A program made the translations under genes and the position numbers. A DNA stretch of 64,000 nt from Bacteriovoracaceae bacterium (GTDB lineage Bacteria > Bdellovibrionota > Bacteriovoracia > Bacteriovoracales > Bacteriovoracaceae): NCBI GenBank assembly GCA_947446575.1, contig CANFHC010000010.1:62001-126000 (forward strand). The letters run 5' to 3'. Position 1 is the stretch's first letter. Every line of letters starts with the position of its first letter. Below, piece after piece: positions 9,538 to 18,561 of this stretch. The notes beneath the pieces are model-generated. The model was given only the letters and a program-made list of their open reading frames with translations, ran no database searches and was not told the origin of the DNA.

Positions 9538-10566
9538 TTAGTACAACCATTTTTTAATTTGATTTTTTTCGCTTAATTCAATTCCTTGTCTTCTAAATGC
9601 CCAACACATATAAGAGATGGAAACAAAGAATGAAGCTGGCAGGCGATTAAGTGCGCTAATCTTACATCCTAGAAGTGTTGTCTTTCCACCAAAGCCCATG
9701 GGACCTATGCCAAGTTTGTTAGATGTTTGAACAATTTCTGCTTCTAATTCAGCGAGGCTTGCAACAGCATTTTTATCGTCGAGTCTTCTAAGCAATTGCT
9801 CTTTTGATTCAATATAACCCGCTCCTCTATCCCCACCAATACAAATTCCAAGAACTCCTGGTCCACAACCTTTTCCTTGAGCTTTATGAACAGCATCGAG
9901 AATAACTTTTCTCACTCCATCTAAGTCTCTTCCGGCATCAAGTGCTGTGTGAGGAAGTGAATATTGAGCGCCTACGTTTTCACATCCGCCACCTTTAAGC
10001 ATAAGTTTTACTTCAACAGTTTTTTTATTATGTTGGTGATAGTGAATCGACGGGTGGCCCGGTCCCACGTTCATTCCAGAGTTCTCTCCAGTAAGTGAGT
10101 CGACAGAATTTTGTCTTAAATATCCTTTTTCAGTGGCCTTCACAACCGCCTTTTGAATCTCTTTCGTGAATTTTATTTGATCAAAATTTTGCGGATGAGA
10201 TACATAAAACAAAACGGTTCCAGTGTCTTGGCATAGTGGCTGAGATTTTTTCTTTGCAAGCTCAATATTGGCCTTAATAATATTCATAGCATATTCAGCT
10301 GTCGTATTTTTTTCTTCGCGCTCTAATGCTTCTAAAATTACTTTTTGGACATCATCTGGAAGAATGGCCGAAGTATTTTTAATTAATTCTATTAAAGAAA
10401 TTTCTAGAGTTTTAGTGATATTTACAACTGAAGCTGATTTTTTGAGAGCACTTTTTTTAAGAGTTGCTTTTTTTGCCACAACTTTTTTTGTCGATTTTGC
10501 CGCGCTTTTTTTCACTTGCTTCTTTGCAACTGTTTTCGCAACTTTTTTTGCTTTCTTTTTTGCCAT
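9538..10566 (-). CDS. Class I fumarate hydratase, alpha (Fe-S) subunit with Lys/Ala-rich N-terminal tail
   Basis: Start at ATG 10566, preceded by GGAG with 8-nt spacing; 342 aa. From residue about 55 it is a normal fumarase alpha domain: QPLCQDTGTVLFY, LKGGGCENVGAQYSLP, GVLGICIGGDRGAGY and GFGGKTTLLGCK. These include Cys residues expected to hold the [4Fe-4S] cluster. Residues 1-50 are an unusual tail of Lys, Ala, Ser, Thr and Val (repeated AKKx and SALKKSA units) resembling bacterial histone-H1-like proteins; typical alpha subunits lack this. The tail is in frame and directly follows a good SD, so it is not an assembly fusion. Its role is unknown. Confidence 0.85.
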   Translation of the reverse strand: MAKKKAKKVAKTVAKKQVKKSAAKSTKKVVAKKATLKKSALKKSASVVNITKTLEISLIELIKNTSAILPDDVQKVILEALEREEKNTTAEYAMNIIKANIELAKKKSQPLCQDTGTVLFYVSHPQNFDQIKFTKEIQKAVVKATEKGYLRQNSVDSLTGENSGMNVGPGHPSIHYHQHNKKTVEVKLMLKGGGCENVGAQYSLPHTALDAGRDLDGVRKVILDAVHKAQGKGCGPGVLGICIGGDRGAGYIESKEQLLRRLDDKNAVASLAELEAEIVQTSNKLGIGPMGFGGKTTLLGCKISALNRLPASFFVSISYMCWAFRRQGIELSEKNQIKKWLY

Positions 10567-10633
10567 GATTATATCTCCAAGTATGCACACATAGGTTGAA
10601 TCTTCTTAGTGGTCATAATTTAATAATTTAAAA

Positions 10634-10642
10634 ATTATAGCA
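10634..10642 (-). promoter_or_regulatory. Extended -10 promoter for the fumarase/acetoacetyl-CoA synthetase operon
   Basis: On the minus strand the sequence reads TGCTATAAT, a perfect TG-n-TATAAT extended -10. It predicts a transcript start near 10627 and a leader of about 60 nt to the fumarase alpha ATG. Confidence 0.5.
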
Positions 10643-10673
10643 AGAGTCTATAAGTTTTAGTACTGTTTTCCCT

Positions 10674-12728
10674 ATGATTTCATTAAGCGGACTCAATGAC
10701 AAACAGCGCGAAGCAGCCGAAACGGTTGAAGGACCCGTATTGATTCTGGCAGGGGCCGGATCGGGAAAAACCCGCACAATTACCTATAGAATTGCGCATA
10801 TGGTGGACAATCTTGGAATTAAGGGCGACTCCATTTTAGGCGTGAGTTTTACCAATAAGGCCGCTAAAGAAATGCGCGAACGCGTCCATACACTTTTGGG
10901 TGCTCGAAGATCCCGAGGTATAGCACTTCTGACTTTCCATTCTTTGGGTGTTCGTATTCTCAAAAAAGAAATAACAAAGTTAGGATATCATGAAAATTTT
11001 TCTATCTATGATCAATCTGATCAAATAGGAATTGTTCGCGAAGCCTTACGGCTTTATCACGCTGAAAAAAAGTTTGATCAAAAAGACGTACTCGCTAAAA
11101 TTTCTTTTTTAAAGAATGCGGGTGTACATGAAAATGATTTTGCTGACTCAGCTCATTTTAATCAAGACGACCCTTACGATCATGCAGCAGAATACGCTTA
11201 TCGCTACTACCAAGAAAAACTCAAGTTTTTTAATGCTATCGATTTTGACGATATTTTATTTTTGACTCTTAAACTTTTTCGTAAGCATCCAGAAGTGGCA
11301 AAAGCTTACTCTGAAAAATTTCAATTCATTATGGTAGATGAATACCAAGACACTAATACTTTACAATTTGAACTCATCGTCCATTTAACTTCTACCCACA
11401 ATAATCTTTGTGTCGTTGGAGATGACGATCAGTCGATTTATGCTTTTAGAGGGGCAGACGTTAGTAATATTTTAGATTTTGAAAAAAACTTTAAAGACGC
11501 CAAAATTGTTAAACTCGAGGAAAACTACCGATCTGTTACTAGCATTTTGGATCTGGCCAACAACGTTATTAAAGTAAATAAAAAGCGCCGTGATAAAACT
11601 CTTTGGAGCCAAAAGAAAAGTGACCACATCCCTCTTTTGTGGGCCATGGGAGACACGGATCACGAGGCAGAAGTCATTGTCGAAGAAATTGTTCGTCACC
11701 AAAGTAAGGGCGGCCATTTAGGCGATATTGCTGTTTTATACCGCAGTAATACTCAAGCTCCACCGATTGAAGATCAATTGCGACTATCTCAAGTTCCTTA
11801 TCAAATTATTGGCGGACAAAAATTTTACGATAAAAAAGAAGTTAAAGATTTGATGAGTTATTTGTTTGTCATTTTAAATCCAAGTGATCAAATGGCACTT
11901 CGACGAATATTAAATATACCTCACCGAGGAATCGGAAACGCCACTTTAGATAAATACTTAAAAAAATCAGAAGAAGAAAACCTCCCGCTTTTTCAAGTGC
12001 TGGTAAAATATCCGAGCATTGACTCCGCTAGAGCGGTAGGAATAAAAACGTTCACTGAACTAATAACAAAGTACAAAAAGAAATTTGAAACCGGCACACT
12101 TGCCGAATCTATTAGCACTTTAATTGAAGAAATTGATTACTTAAATTTTATTGATAAACAATATGATAACGCAAAACAAGTTGAGCGTAGACGAAATGAT
12201 GTAATGAATTTTATTGAGTCTTCAAATCGATTCACCAATTATTATAAAGAAAATGCCAACTTAAAAAACTTCGTTGAACGCCTTCTCCTTCAAGACTCTC
12301 AAGATAAAGACAAGCTCGAGGATGAAGAGGGAGACGGGGACGTAAGAAAAAATGAAGTGACACTCATGACGTTACATTCATCAAAAGGATTAGAGTTTAA
12401 AAATGTTTTTATGGTTGGTATAGAAGAAGAAACTCTCCCCCATAAAAAAACAATTTCACAAGGTGAAGATATAAGTGAAGAGCGAAGGCTTTGTTATGTG
12501 GGAATTACCCGCGCTCAAGAATCTCTTATTATGACTTACTGTAAACAAAGAAAACTTTTTGGAAAAGAAACTCCAAGAATGAAGTCACGTTTTTTGAATG
12601 ATCTAACGGGGCAAAGTCTTTTTATTGAACAAGATAGAACGACTTTTGGACATCTCACAACTGAAGAAGCTGATACCTACAAAAAAAGCTTTTTCTCCAA
12701 TCTACTCGATTCATTAGACGAGAAATAA
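10674..12728 (+). CDS. UvrD/Rep/PcrA-family superfamily 1 DNA helicase
   Basis: 684 aa. A 3'-5' SF1A helicase used in DNA repair or replication restart. Motifs in order: Q-motif LNDKQREAAE (residues 6-15), Walker A LAGAGSGKTRT (about 25-35), GVSFTNKAAKEMRERV (Ia), VDEYQDTN (II, about 220), GDDDQSIYAFRGAD (III, about 250), LEENYRS (IV), TLMTLHSSKGLEF (V, about 562) and YVGITRAQ (VI, about 610). Length is closer to Rep (about 670 aa) than to long UvrD forms, and it lacks an obvious C-terminal Tudor extension. I therefore leave the symbol blank. No SD precedes the ATG. Confidence 0.92.
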   Translation: MISLSGLNDKQREAAETVEGPVLILAGAGSGKTRTITYRIAHMVDNLGIKGDSILGVSFTNKAAKEMRERVHTLLGARRSRGIALLTFHSLGVRILKKEITKLGYHENFSIYDQSDQIGIVREALRLYHAEKKFDQKDVLAKISFLKNAGVHENDFADSAHFNQDDPYDHAAEYAYRYYQEKLKFFNAIDFDDILFLTLKLFRKHPEVAKAYSEKFQFIMVDEYQDTNTLQFELIVHLTSTHNNLCVVGDDDQSIYAFRGADVSNILDFEKNFKDAKIVKLEENYRSVTSILDLANNVIKVNKKRRDKTLWSQKKSDHIPLLWAMGDTDHEAEVIVEEIVRHQSKGGHLGDIAVLYRSNTQAPPIEDQLRLSQVPYQIIGGQKFYDKKEVKDLMSYLFVILNPSDQMALRRILNIPHRGIGNATLDKYLKKSEEENLPLFQVLVKYPSIDSARAVGIKTFTELITKYKKKFETGTLAESISTLIEEIDYLNFIDKQYDNAKQVERRRNDVMNFIESSNRFTNYYKENANLKNFVERLLLQDSQDKDKLEDEEGDGDVRKNEVTLMTLHSSKGLEFKNVFMVGIEEETLPHKKTISQGEDISEERRLCYVGITRAQESLIMTYCKQRKLFGKETPRMKSRFLNDLTGQSLFIEQDRTTFGHLTTEEADTYKKSFFSNLLDSLDEK

Positions 12729-12831
12729 TACTTCCTATAAGTCTGGGCAAAGTTCATTAACTTTAAGTTGAAATTGTTTAGTTTCAGAAATTGAATTTTA
12801 TTATGATAATGCTAATTGTAGTTATCAACGT

Positions 12832-12837
12832 TATAAT
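12832..12837 (+). promoter_or_regulatory. Consensus -10 (TATAAT) 7 nt before ATG, leaderless candidate
   Basis: A perfect TATAAT is followed by 7 nt and then the ATG at 12845, with no SD in between. This is the spacing expected if transcription begins at the start codon. A -35 is not obvious. Confidence 0.4.
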
Positions 12838-12844
12838 AGTTTAT

Positions 12845-13942
12845 ATGACTAATCTTAATGCTGTCACAGATAAAGCCTTACATTACCTACCTATTCCAAT
12901 TTGCTGGTTTGATAAAAATTTAAACTTCCTAGGGACGAACAAAAAATTTTTGCAACTTTTCCTATTAAGTGAAAATCAAATTATAGGCGAACATATTTCA
13001 AAATATTTCGATTCATATAACTTTATGAGTTTCATGGGAAATTTTGTAAAGGACACTGAACTTTCCGCTGAATATCAACATTCTATTTTAATAGAAAGAA
13101 AATTGGTACATTTTAAATTTTCTCTTCAACAAATAACTAATCCAGATCGAATCATTTTACTATCTGCTGAAGACATCACTCCTCTTATTGAAAAAAATCA
13201 AGAAATCTTTTCTCTCAAAGAAAAAGCATTACAATCTTCTCGTATGGCAATTTTAGGTGAAATGACTTCTGGTATAGCTCATGAAATAAATAGCCCTGTA
13301 GCCGTCATTATTTCGCACGCTGATCAAATTAAACTAAGGCTTAAAAGGAAAGAACATTTAACTGATGAAAATTTAGATACTTTAAGACGAATAGAGAGAA
13401 TTATTAAGACTAGCTACCGCATTGAAAAAATCGTTCGCAGTATAAAAATGATTTCTAGAGATGGGGCACATGATCCATTTCAAAACACACTCATATCTGA
13501 CTTAATTAATGAAAGCATAGAACTGTGTTCTGAAAAATTAAAAAATAATAAAATTAATTTAATCATTGACGAAATTGAACCTGGATTGTTTCTCGATTGC
13601 AGACCTGCTCAAATATCACAAATCCTGCTTAATTTAATTGGAAATTCCAATGATGCCATCGCTCAGTCAGATGAAAAATGGATTCGAATTCAAGTAAAAG
13701 ATGCAGGTGACTGCGTTCGATTTTCTTTAATAGATAGTGGTAAGGGAATTCCCGCCGAAATTGCAACGAGTATTACAGAATCATTTTTCACTACAAAAGA
13801 AGTTGGAAGTGGTACTGGCCTAGGGCTTAGTATTTCTAAAAAAATAGTTGATTCACATTTTGGACAGCTTTACATTGATAAAGACTGTCCAAATACGAAA
13901 TTTATCTTTGATATACCTAAAGGATTATCTGCGGTCATATAA
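12845..13942 (+). CDS. PAS-domain sensor histidine kinase (orphan)
   Basis: An upstream in-frame TTG (12791) would add 18 hydrophobic residues, but neither start has an SD. I choose the ATG at 12845 because TATAAT lies 7 nt before it and the protein then begins directly at a PAS domain (ALHYLPIPICWFDKNLNFLG). A linker helix leads to the HisKA H-box GIAHEINSP (His about 146). The ATPase domain follows: N box NLIGNSNDAI, G1 DSGKGIP, F box FFTTK, G2 GTGLGLSI. It is a soluble kinase if this start is right, membrane-associated if the TTG is used. No response regulator is adjacent, so the partner is unknown. Confidence 0.85.
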   Translation: MTNLNAVTDKALHYLPIPICWFDKNLNFLGTNKKFLQLFLLSENQIIGEHISKYFDSYNFMSFMGNFVKDTELSAEYQHSILIERKLVHFKFSLQQITNPDRIILLSAEDITPLIEKNQEIFSLKEKALQSSRMAILGEMTSGIAHEINSPVAVIISHADQIKLRLKRKEHLTDENLDTLRRIERIIKTSYRIEKIVRSIKMISRDGAHDPFQNTLISDLINESIELCSEKLKNNKINLIIDEIEPGLFLDCRPAQISQILLNLIGNSNDAIAQSDEKWIRIQVKDAGDCVRFSLIDSGKGIPAEIATSITESFFTTKEVGSGTGLGLSISKKIVDSHFGQLYIDKDCPNTKFIFDIPKGLSAVI

Positions 13943-13946
13943 AGAA

Positions 13947-13976
13947 GGCCATCCTTGGCCCTGAACCCATCCTTGG
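13947..13976. repeat. 10-nt direct repeat and small hairpin between convergent genes
   Basis: CCATCCTTGG occurs at 13949-13958 and again at 13967-13976. The first copy lies in a GGCC-N6-GGCC hairpin (13947-13960), which on the minus strand is followed by TTCTTTAT. It could be a weak terminator for the lipoprotein pair to its right. Confidence 0.3.
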
Positions 13977-14015
13977 TGCCAATCCATAGGCATTTACTTA
14001 TATTCGTCCCTGAAA

Positions 14016-14315
14016 TTATTTTGTGACATAAACATTCAATTTCCTACTGACGAAAAACGTACTTTCAATTTCAACGCGAATTCTTTTAACTTCATTGCAA
14101 CTCATATGCTTTTCTTTTAAGAAGTCTTTGAGTTTCACTTCATAATCTACATTCCAGACAAAATACTCTTTTGAGAGTTTAATTTCTGGAGACGCTCTTC
14201 CCAATTCCTGATCATTTCCCCAGAGTCCATCACTTCTACATCCATTAGGCGTTACCATAAGTGCTCCGCAAGCTGAAAATAGAAAGAGAGTCGATAGCAT
14301 AAGTAGATTATTCAT
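14016..14315 (-). CDS. Small lipoprotein, second gene of a coupled pair
   Basis: 99 aa. A lipoprotein signal peptide with lipobox LFSAC (Cys16) is followed by a short Cys-containing domain (GCRSDGLWG, HMSCNEVK). The ATG overlaps the stop of the upstream lipoprotein gene as ATGA, and AAGGAG lies 8 nt before it, so the pair is probably translationally coupled. No function recognised. Confidence 0.65.
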   Translation of the reverse strand: MNNLLMLSTLFLFSACGALMVTPNGCRSDGLWGNDQELGRASPEIKLSKEYFVWNVDYEVKLKDFLKEKHMSCNEVKRIRVEIESTFFVSRKLNVYVTK

Positions 14316-14677
14316 TTTAAAGGCTCCTTATCCGAGAGCACTTTGATTTTATAATCTAAAGGACAATAAAGTCCTAAGGTCACAATTGTGTAAAAAAAAT
14401 TTTTGAGTGAGATCGACTGCTCTACTGAAACAAAAGAAGGATTATTAAATCCCATCTTGCTTTCAACATCTTCAAGATCTATTTTGAAGACGCCCGGAGA
14501 CATTCCCCAGAAATAGAAATCAACACTTCCTATAACTTCAATTAATTGATCACTTTTTTGGCCAACAGAAATTTTATAAGGAGTTTTTCCTTCTGAAATA
14601 AAACTTATGCTCGAGCAACTAGTGAAAAAAGAAGTTATGACGAATAAACTGAATACAAAAAATGTATGTTTATTCAA
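14312..14677 (-). CDS. Small lipoprotein, first gene of a coupled pair
   Basis: I start it at TTG 14677 rather than the ATG at 14689. GGAGAG lies 4 nt before this TTG, and the product then opens with an ordinary lipoprotein signal (MNKHTFFVFSLFVITSFFTSC, lipobox FTSC). The mature domain has an aromatic-rich core (VDFYFWGMSPGVFKIDLEDV) and ends IVTLGLYCPLDYKIKVLS. This resembles short conserved lipoproteins of Bdellovibrio-like bacteria, but I know no assigned role. 121 aa. Confidence 0.65.
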   Translation of the reverse strand: MNKHTFFVFSLFVITSFFTSCSSISFISEGKTPYKISVGQKSDQLIEVIGSVDFYFWGMSPGVFKIDLEDVESKMGFNNPSFVSVEQSISLKNFFYTIVTLGLYCPLDYKIKVLSDKEPLK

Positions 14678-14757
14678 GCAACTCTCCATCAAATTTTTTC
14701 TTAACTAAATTGTCCACCGTTTCATTTTGTTATGTCAATGAATTAGACTCCGAATCT

Positions 14758-15576
14758 TTACTCTGACTTAAAATTAGGATTTCGCTTTTCATTGAATGCA
14801 GACAGCGCTTCAAAATGATCGTGAGTTCTTTGCGTGATCCCTTGAAAGCTGGCAAGTGCATCTAGACTTGTATGCAGGTCATGAAGATAAGAAATTTTCA
14901 TCGCTTTTTTAGTCATTGACTGAGCAATTGGTGCAAGACTTGCTATTTGTCCGGCTAATTTTTCTGTTTCTGCAACTACATTTGAATCTTCGAACAAGAA
15001 GTTGAGCAATCCATACTCAAGAGCGTTTTTTCCTGCAAAAATTTCAGCAGTCAAAAACATCTGCATCGCTTTTGAATAGCCAATTATACGTTGTAAAAAA
15101 AAAGTTCCTCCATCTCCAGGAACAAGCCCCATCTTAGTAAAAGTTTCTCCAAATTTGGCGCTCGATCCACCAACTCTTAGATCGCACATCATCGCCATAT
15201 CGCAACCAGCACCAATGGCAGCACCGTTAACGAGAGCAATCAGAGGTGTTGAAATTTCTTCTATACAACGAGGAATTTGCTGAATTCCGTGCATATAACG
15301 ATTACGAAGTTCGTTGCTCTCACCTTCAAACATTCCCGATTTATCCAACATTGCTTTTATATCGCCTCCGGCACAGAAACTTTTCCCCTCTCCAGTTAGG
15401 ACAATTACACGAATAGCCTTATCAAAATCTGCGTGCCTTAAAACGGTGACTAAAGATTCCACCATCGAAAGTGTGATGGCATTCATTTGATCTGGATTAT
15501 TTAAAGAAATCCAAAGTTGATGATTATTTTTTATCGATATTTTTAAATGGGGAAATTGTTGATTGTAGAAACTCAT
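14758..15576 (-). CDS. Enoyl-CoA hydratase/isomerase family protein
   Basis: 272 aa from the ATG at 15576, which has GGAG with 6-7 nt spacing; the in-frame ATG at 15603 has none. Crotonase-fold motifs: GEGKSFCAGGDIKAM (oxyanion hole, about residue 75) and LVNGAAIGAGCDMAMMCDLRV. The catalytic region GLVPGDGGTFFLQRIIG has Asp/Gly at positions that vary between hydratases and isomerases, so the substrate is uncertain. It follows the HMG-CoA lyase gene by about 80 nt on the same strand and may be part of, or next to, the leucine operon. Confidence 0.85.
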   Translation of the reverse strand: MSFYNQQFPHLKISIKNNHQLWISLNNPDQMNAITLSMVESLVTVLRHADFDKAIRVIVLTGEGKSFCAGGDIKAMLDKSGMFEGESNELRNRYMHGIQQIPRCIEEISTPLIALVNGAAIGAGCDMAMMCDLRVGGSSAKFGETFTKMGLVPGDGGTFFLQRIIGYSKAMQMFLTAEIFAGKNALEYGLLNFLFEDSNVVAETEKLAGQIASLAPIAQSMTKKAMKISYLHDLHTSLDALASFQGITQRTHDHFEALSAFNEKRNPNFKSE

Positions 15577-15656
15577 GTGAGACTCCAGAGCGTGCAATAT
15601 CATTATTAAGATATTTAAAGTCTCTCATAGTTTTTTACAAGTTTCAAAAGAGCAGT

Positions 15657-16577
15657 TTATTGTCCCGAACTTAAAAAAGCTTTGTAATATTTTGATGGAC
15701 TATCGCGATGGAGTTTCGACAAAATTGAACTCGTGGCGTCGGCAAGTTTTGTGATATCAATGCCGGTATCAATTCCCATCGAATGAAACAAAAAATACAA
15801 GTCTTCTGTGGCCACATTACCAGAGGCACCAAGAGCGTATGGACAGCCACCAAGGCCTCCTGCTGAAGAATCAAAACTCGTCATTCCTAATTCGAGCGAA
15901 GTCAGGATATTGGCCACGGCCATTCCACGAGTGTCATGAAAATGCATGGAAAAAAAATCTTTTTTAAAATCTTTTGCTAAAAATTCTAAAACATCGCTAA
16001 CCTGTTTTGGATTAGCAATACCAATAGTATCGCCTAATGAGACTTCATAAACACCTAGGTCTTGAAGTTTGTGGGCCACACGCTTTAATTCTTCTAAGGA
16101 AGTTTTTCCTTCGTAAGGACATCCAAATACAGTTGAGATGTAACCGCGAACTCGAATCTTATTTTGAAGAGCTACTTTGACAACTTCCTCAATACGAAGC
16201 AGCGATTCATCGACTGTTGCATTTATATTTTTTTTGTTAAATGTATTAGAAGTCGCAGTAAAAACTGCAATGTCTTTTACACCACAAAGAAGGGCCGACT
16301 CCAATCCTTTAAGGTTTGGAACTAAAGAAATTAATTTTGTATCTTTTAATTCAGGAGTATTATCAAGAAGGGTATAAAGTTCAATACCATCACTCATTTG
16401 GGGAATCTTTTCTGCACGCACAAAACTAGTTGTTTCAATCTCCACAAGTCCCGCAGCTCTTAATTTTTTGATAAAGATAATTTTATCTTCTAAAGAAACT
16501 ATAGATTTTTCGTTTTGTAGACCATCTCTTGGACCAACTTCTACAATGCGAACTTTTTTAGGAAGATTATTTAACAT
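15657..16577 (-). CDS. mvaB: Hydroxymethylglutaryl-CoA lyase
   Basis: 306 aa. Cleaves (S)-HMG-CoA to acetoacetate and acetyl-CoA, the last step of leucine catabolism. It opens with the DRE-TIM lyase motif RIVEVGPRDGLQNEK. Other visible motifs are ETTSFV, SLGDTIGIANP, the metal-binding MHFHDTRGMA and the active-site Cys loop GGLGGCPYALGASGNVATEDL, diagnostic for HMG-CoA lyase. Its 5' end overlaps the biotin carrier gene by 7 nt, so it is in the liu operon. Confidence 0.92.
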   Translation of the reverse strand: MLNNLPKKVRIVEVGPRDGLQNEKSIVSLEDKIIFIKKLRAAGLVEIETTSFVRAEKIPQMSDGIELYTLLDNTPELKDTKLISLVPNLKGLESALLCGVKDIAVFTATSNTFNKKNINATVDESLLRIEEVVKVALQNKIRVRGYISTVFGCPYEGKTSLEELKRVAHKLQDLGVYEVSLGDTIGIANPKQVSDVLEFLAKDFKKDFFSMHFHDTRGMAVANILTSLELGMTSFDSSAGGLGGCPYALGASGNVATEDLYFLFHSMGIDTGIDITKLADATSSILSKLHRDSPSKYYKAFLSSGQ

Positions 16578-17041
16578 AATTTAACTAGCTCCACTCCACC
16601 AGCGACTTGGTCGCCTTCTTTAAAGTGAATTTTTTCAATTTTGCCGGCCTTAGAAGCTTTTATAGTATGTTCCATTTTCATAGCTTCCATAACTAAAATA
16701 GGAGTTCCGGCCACTACATCGTCACCAACTTTAACCATAAGTTTTAAAATTTTACCTGGCATCGGTGATCTCATTTGTCCATGGTCTAATGTTTTAGATT
16801 TTGTTCGACTTCTTTTGGGAGATGAAATTTCAAACTCCTGACCATCAACAACGTAGTTGACATCAACGAGAACCACCGGACGGTTTTTCCCATTCATATT
16901 TAAAACCATCTTACCATCTTGCAAGCTTCCTAAATTTACTGAGTATTGAACTCCTTCTAAATTAAAAAGCACAAAACTGGCAGTTTCTTCAATCACATCG
17001 ACTTCCACAATTTCATCATCTATTAACATCTGTTTTTTCAT
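16571..17041 (-). CDS. Biotin carboxyl carrier protein of methylcrotonyl-CoA carboxylase (separate polypeptide)
   Basis: 156 aa. The C-terminal 70 residues are a biotinyl domain (SPMPGKILKLMVKVGD, then the biotinylation site EAMKMEH with Lys122). The N-terminal 80 residues form a short beta-rich region that may correspond to the BT/linker domain which, in most MCC alpha chains, joins carboxylase and carrier. Here it is encoded 15 nt after the biotin carboxylase gene instead of being fused. It carries CO2 between the LiuD-type biotin carboxylase and the LiuB-type carboxyltransferase. Confidence 0.85.
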   Translation of the reverse strand: MKKQMLIDDEIVEVDVIEETASFVLFNLEGVQYSVNLGSLQDGKMVLNMNGKNRPVVLVDVNYVVDGQEFEISSPKRSRTKSKTLDHGQMRSPMPGKILKLMVKVGDDVVAGTPILVMEAMKMEHTIKASKAGKIEKIHFKEGDQVAGGVELVKLC

Positions 17042-17055
17042 TTTATTCTGTAATC

Positions 17056-18561
17056 CTAAATATTTCTAAATCCGATTAAACTTAACCAAGCATCCACCTT
17101 TTGAGTAATGTTTTGATTTAGAGTCTCATTTTTTTTATTAAAAAGTGAAGCTGCAATAGCAAGTGCCATTTCTTCTTTTGTTTTTTTCTTGGGTTTTAAT
17201 TGTTCGGAAAATGTTTTTACAAAATGGGTAAACGTTTTCCCTTCTCTATATTCTTTAGAAGTTAAAATTCGTTTTAGGTAGTCACGATTTGTTTTAAGAC
17301 CTAAAAAGACTACTTCATTTAAGGCAAGATTTAATTTATCAGCAGCTTGCTCGCGGTTTTCCCCCCACGAAATCAATTTCGCCAACATTGGATCAAAAGA
17401 AATAGTGACTTCATTTCCATCTACATAACCGCAATCAAGTCGCGTATGTCTTAATGAAGTTTTTCCAATTTTTTTAATTTTTCCAATACTTGGTAAAAAA
17501 TCATTATCAGGATCTTCTGCGTATAAGCGCACTTCAATCGCATGCCCAGTTTGTTTTATATCGGCCTGAGAAAAGGGTAATTTTTCTCCTTGGGCCACTA
17601 GAATTTGAAGACGAACTAAATCTAGACCTGTTACCATTTCAGTAACCGGGTGTTCGACTTGTAAGCGAGTATTCATTTCTAGAAAATAAAAAAGTCCATC
17701 AGTATCTAAAATCAACTCAATTGTTCCAGCACCTAAATAATTTATTCCTGAAGTAATTTTAATCGCTGCAGCTGTCATCTTTGCTCGAAGCTCAGGAGTT
17801 ACTGCGGGACTTGGAGACTCTTCTACAATTTTTTGATAACGACGCTGAATCGAGCACTCACGTTCAAATAAATGAAAGTGATTACCGTGACTATCACTCA
17901 TGACTTGAATTTCAATATGTCTTGGGGATGTAATATATTTTTCTAATAATACAGTATCGTCGCCAAAAGCATTCAGCGACTCGCGCTTAGCTCCTTCAAG
18001 TGCTGCTTGAAATTCAGTCTCAACTTCAACTATCCGCATTCCTTTTCCACCACCGCCGGCAGAAGCTTTGATAAGAACAGGAAAACCAATGCGTTTAGCT
18101 TCATTAACTAAATGAGATATTTCTTGGTTATCGCCATGGTATCCAGGAATAGAAGGAACTTGTAATTCTTGAATTTTTATTTTTGACGTTTTCTTGTCGC
18201 CCATTAAATCGATTGATTCAGGTTTTGGTCCAATAAAGATAAGACCAGAGTCGTTTACTAATTTAGCAAATGATGATTTCTCAGAAAGAAAACCATAGCC
18301 AGGATGAATGGCATCTGCTCCGCACGATTTTGCAATCGCAATAATTTTCTCTTGATTTAAGTAGGTCTCTTTTAAACTACCCGATCCCAGAGAAAAAGAC
18401 TCATCACCAGCAGTACAATGTGGAAGTGATTTTTCTTCATCTGTGTAAAGAGTTACTGTCGAAATTCCCATTTCGCGAGCTGTTTGAATTACTCTTAAAG
18501 CAATTTCTCCGCGATTAGCGATTAAGATTTTTTTTATCATTTTTGTTTTTTTATCGTTCAT
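17056..18561 (-). CDS. Methylcrotonyl-CoA carboxylase, biotin carboxylase subunit (carrier domain absent)
   Basis: 501 aa. A biotin carboxylase: KKILIANRGEIALRVIQTARE at the N-terminus, ATP-grasp glycine loop KASAGGGGKGMRIVE, ERECSIQRRYQKIVEE, and the catalytic segment EMNTRLQVEHPVTEMVTG. It lacks the C-terminal biotinyl domain, which is supplied by the next gene. A start at Met8 (18540) is also possible because family members begin near IKKILIANRG. It overlaps the upstream hydratase gene by 4 nt (ATGA). The operon context points to 3-methylcrotonyl-CoA rather than propionyl- or acetyl-CoA. Confidence 0.88.
   Translation of the reverse strand: MNDKKTKMIKKILIANRGEIALRVIQTAREMGISTVTLYTDEEKSLPHCTAGDESFSLGSGSLKETYLNQEKIIAIAKSCGADAIHPGYGFLSEKSSFAKLVNDSGLIFIGPKPESIDLMGDKKTSKIKIQELQVPSIPGYHGDNQEISHLVNEAKRIGFPVLIKASAGGGGKGMRIVEVETEFQAALEGAKRESLNAFGDDTVLLEKYITSPRHIEIQVMSDSHGNHFHLFERECSIQRRYQKIVEESPSPAVTPELRAKMTAAAIKITSGINYLGAGTIELILDTDGLFYFLEMNTRLQVEHPVTEMVTGLDLVRLQILVAQGEKLPFSQADIKQTGHAIEVRLYAEDPDNDFLPSIGKIKKIGKTSLRHTRLDCGYVDGNEVTISFDPMLAKLISWGENREQAADKLNLALNEVVFLGLKTNRDYLKRILTSKEYREGKTFTHFVKTFSEQLKPKKKTKEEMALAIAASLFNKKNETLNQNITQKVDAWLSLIGFRNI

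Noticed and set aside
10268-10594. Plus-strand ORF rich in Phe
   Set aside because: It is the antisense shadow of the Lys-rich fumarase tail (AAA/AAG read as TTT/CTT); no SD and opposite to a well-supported gene.
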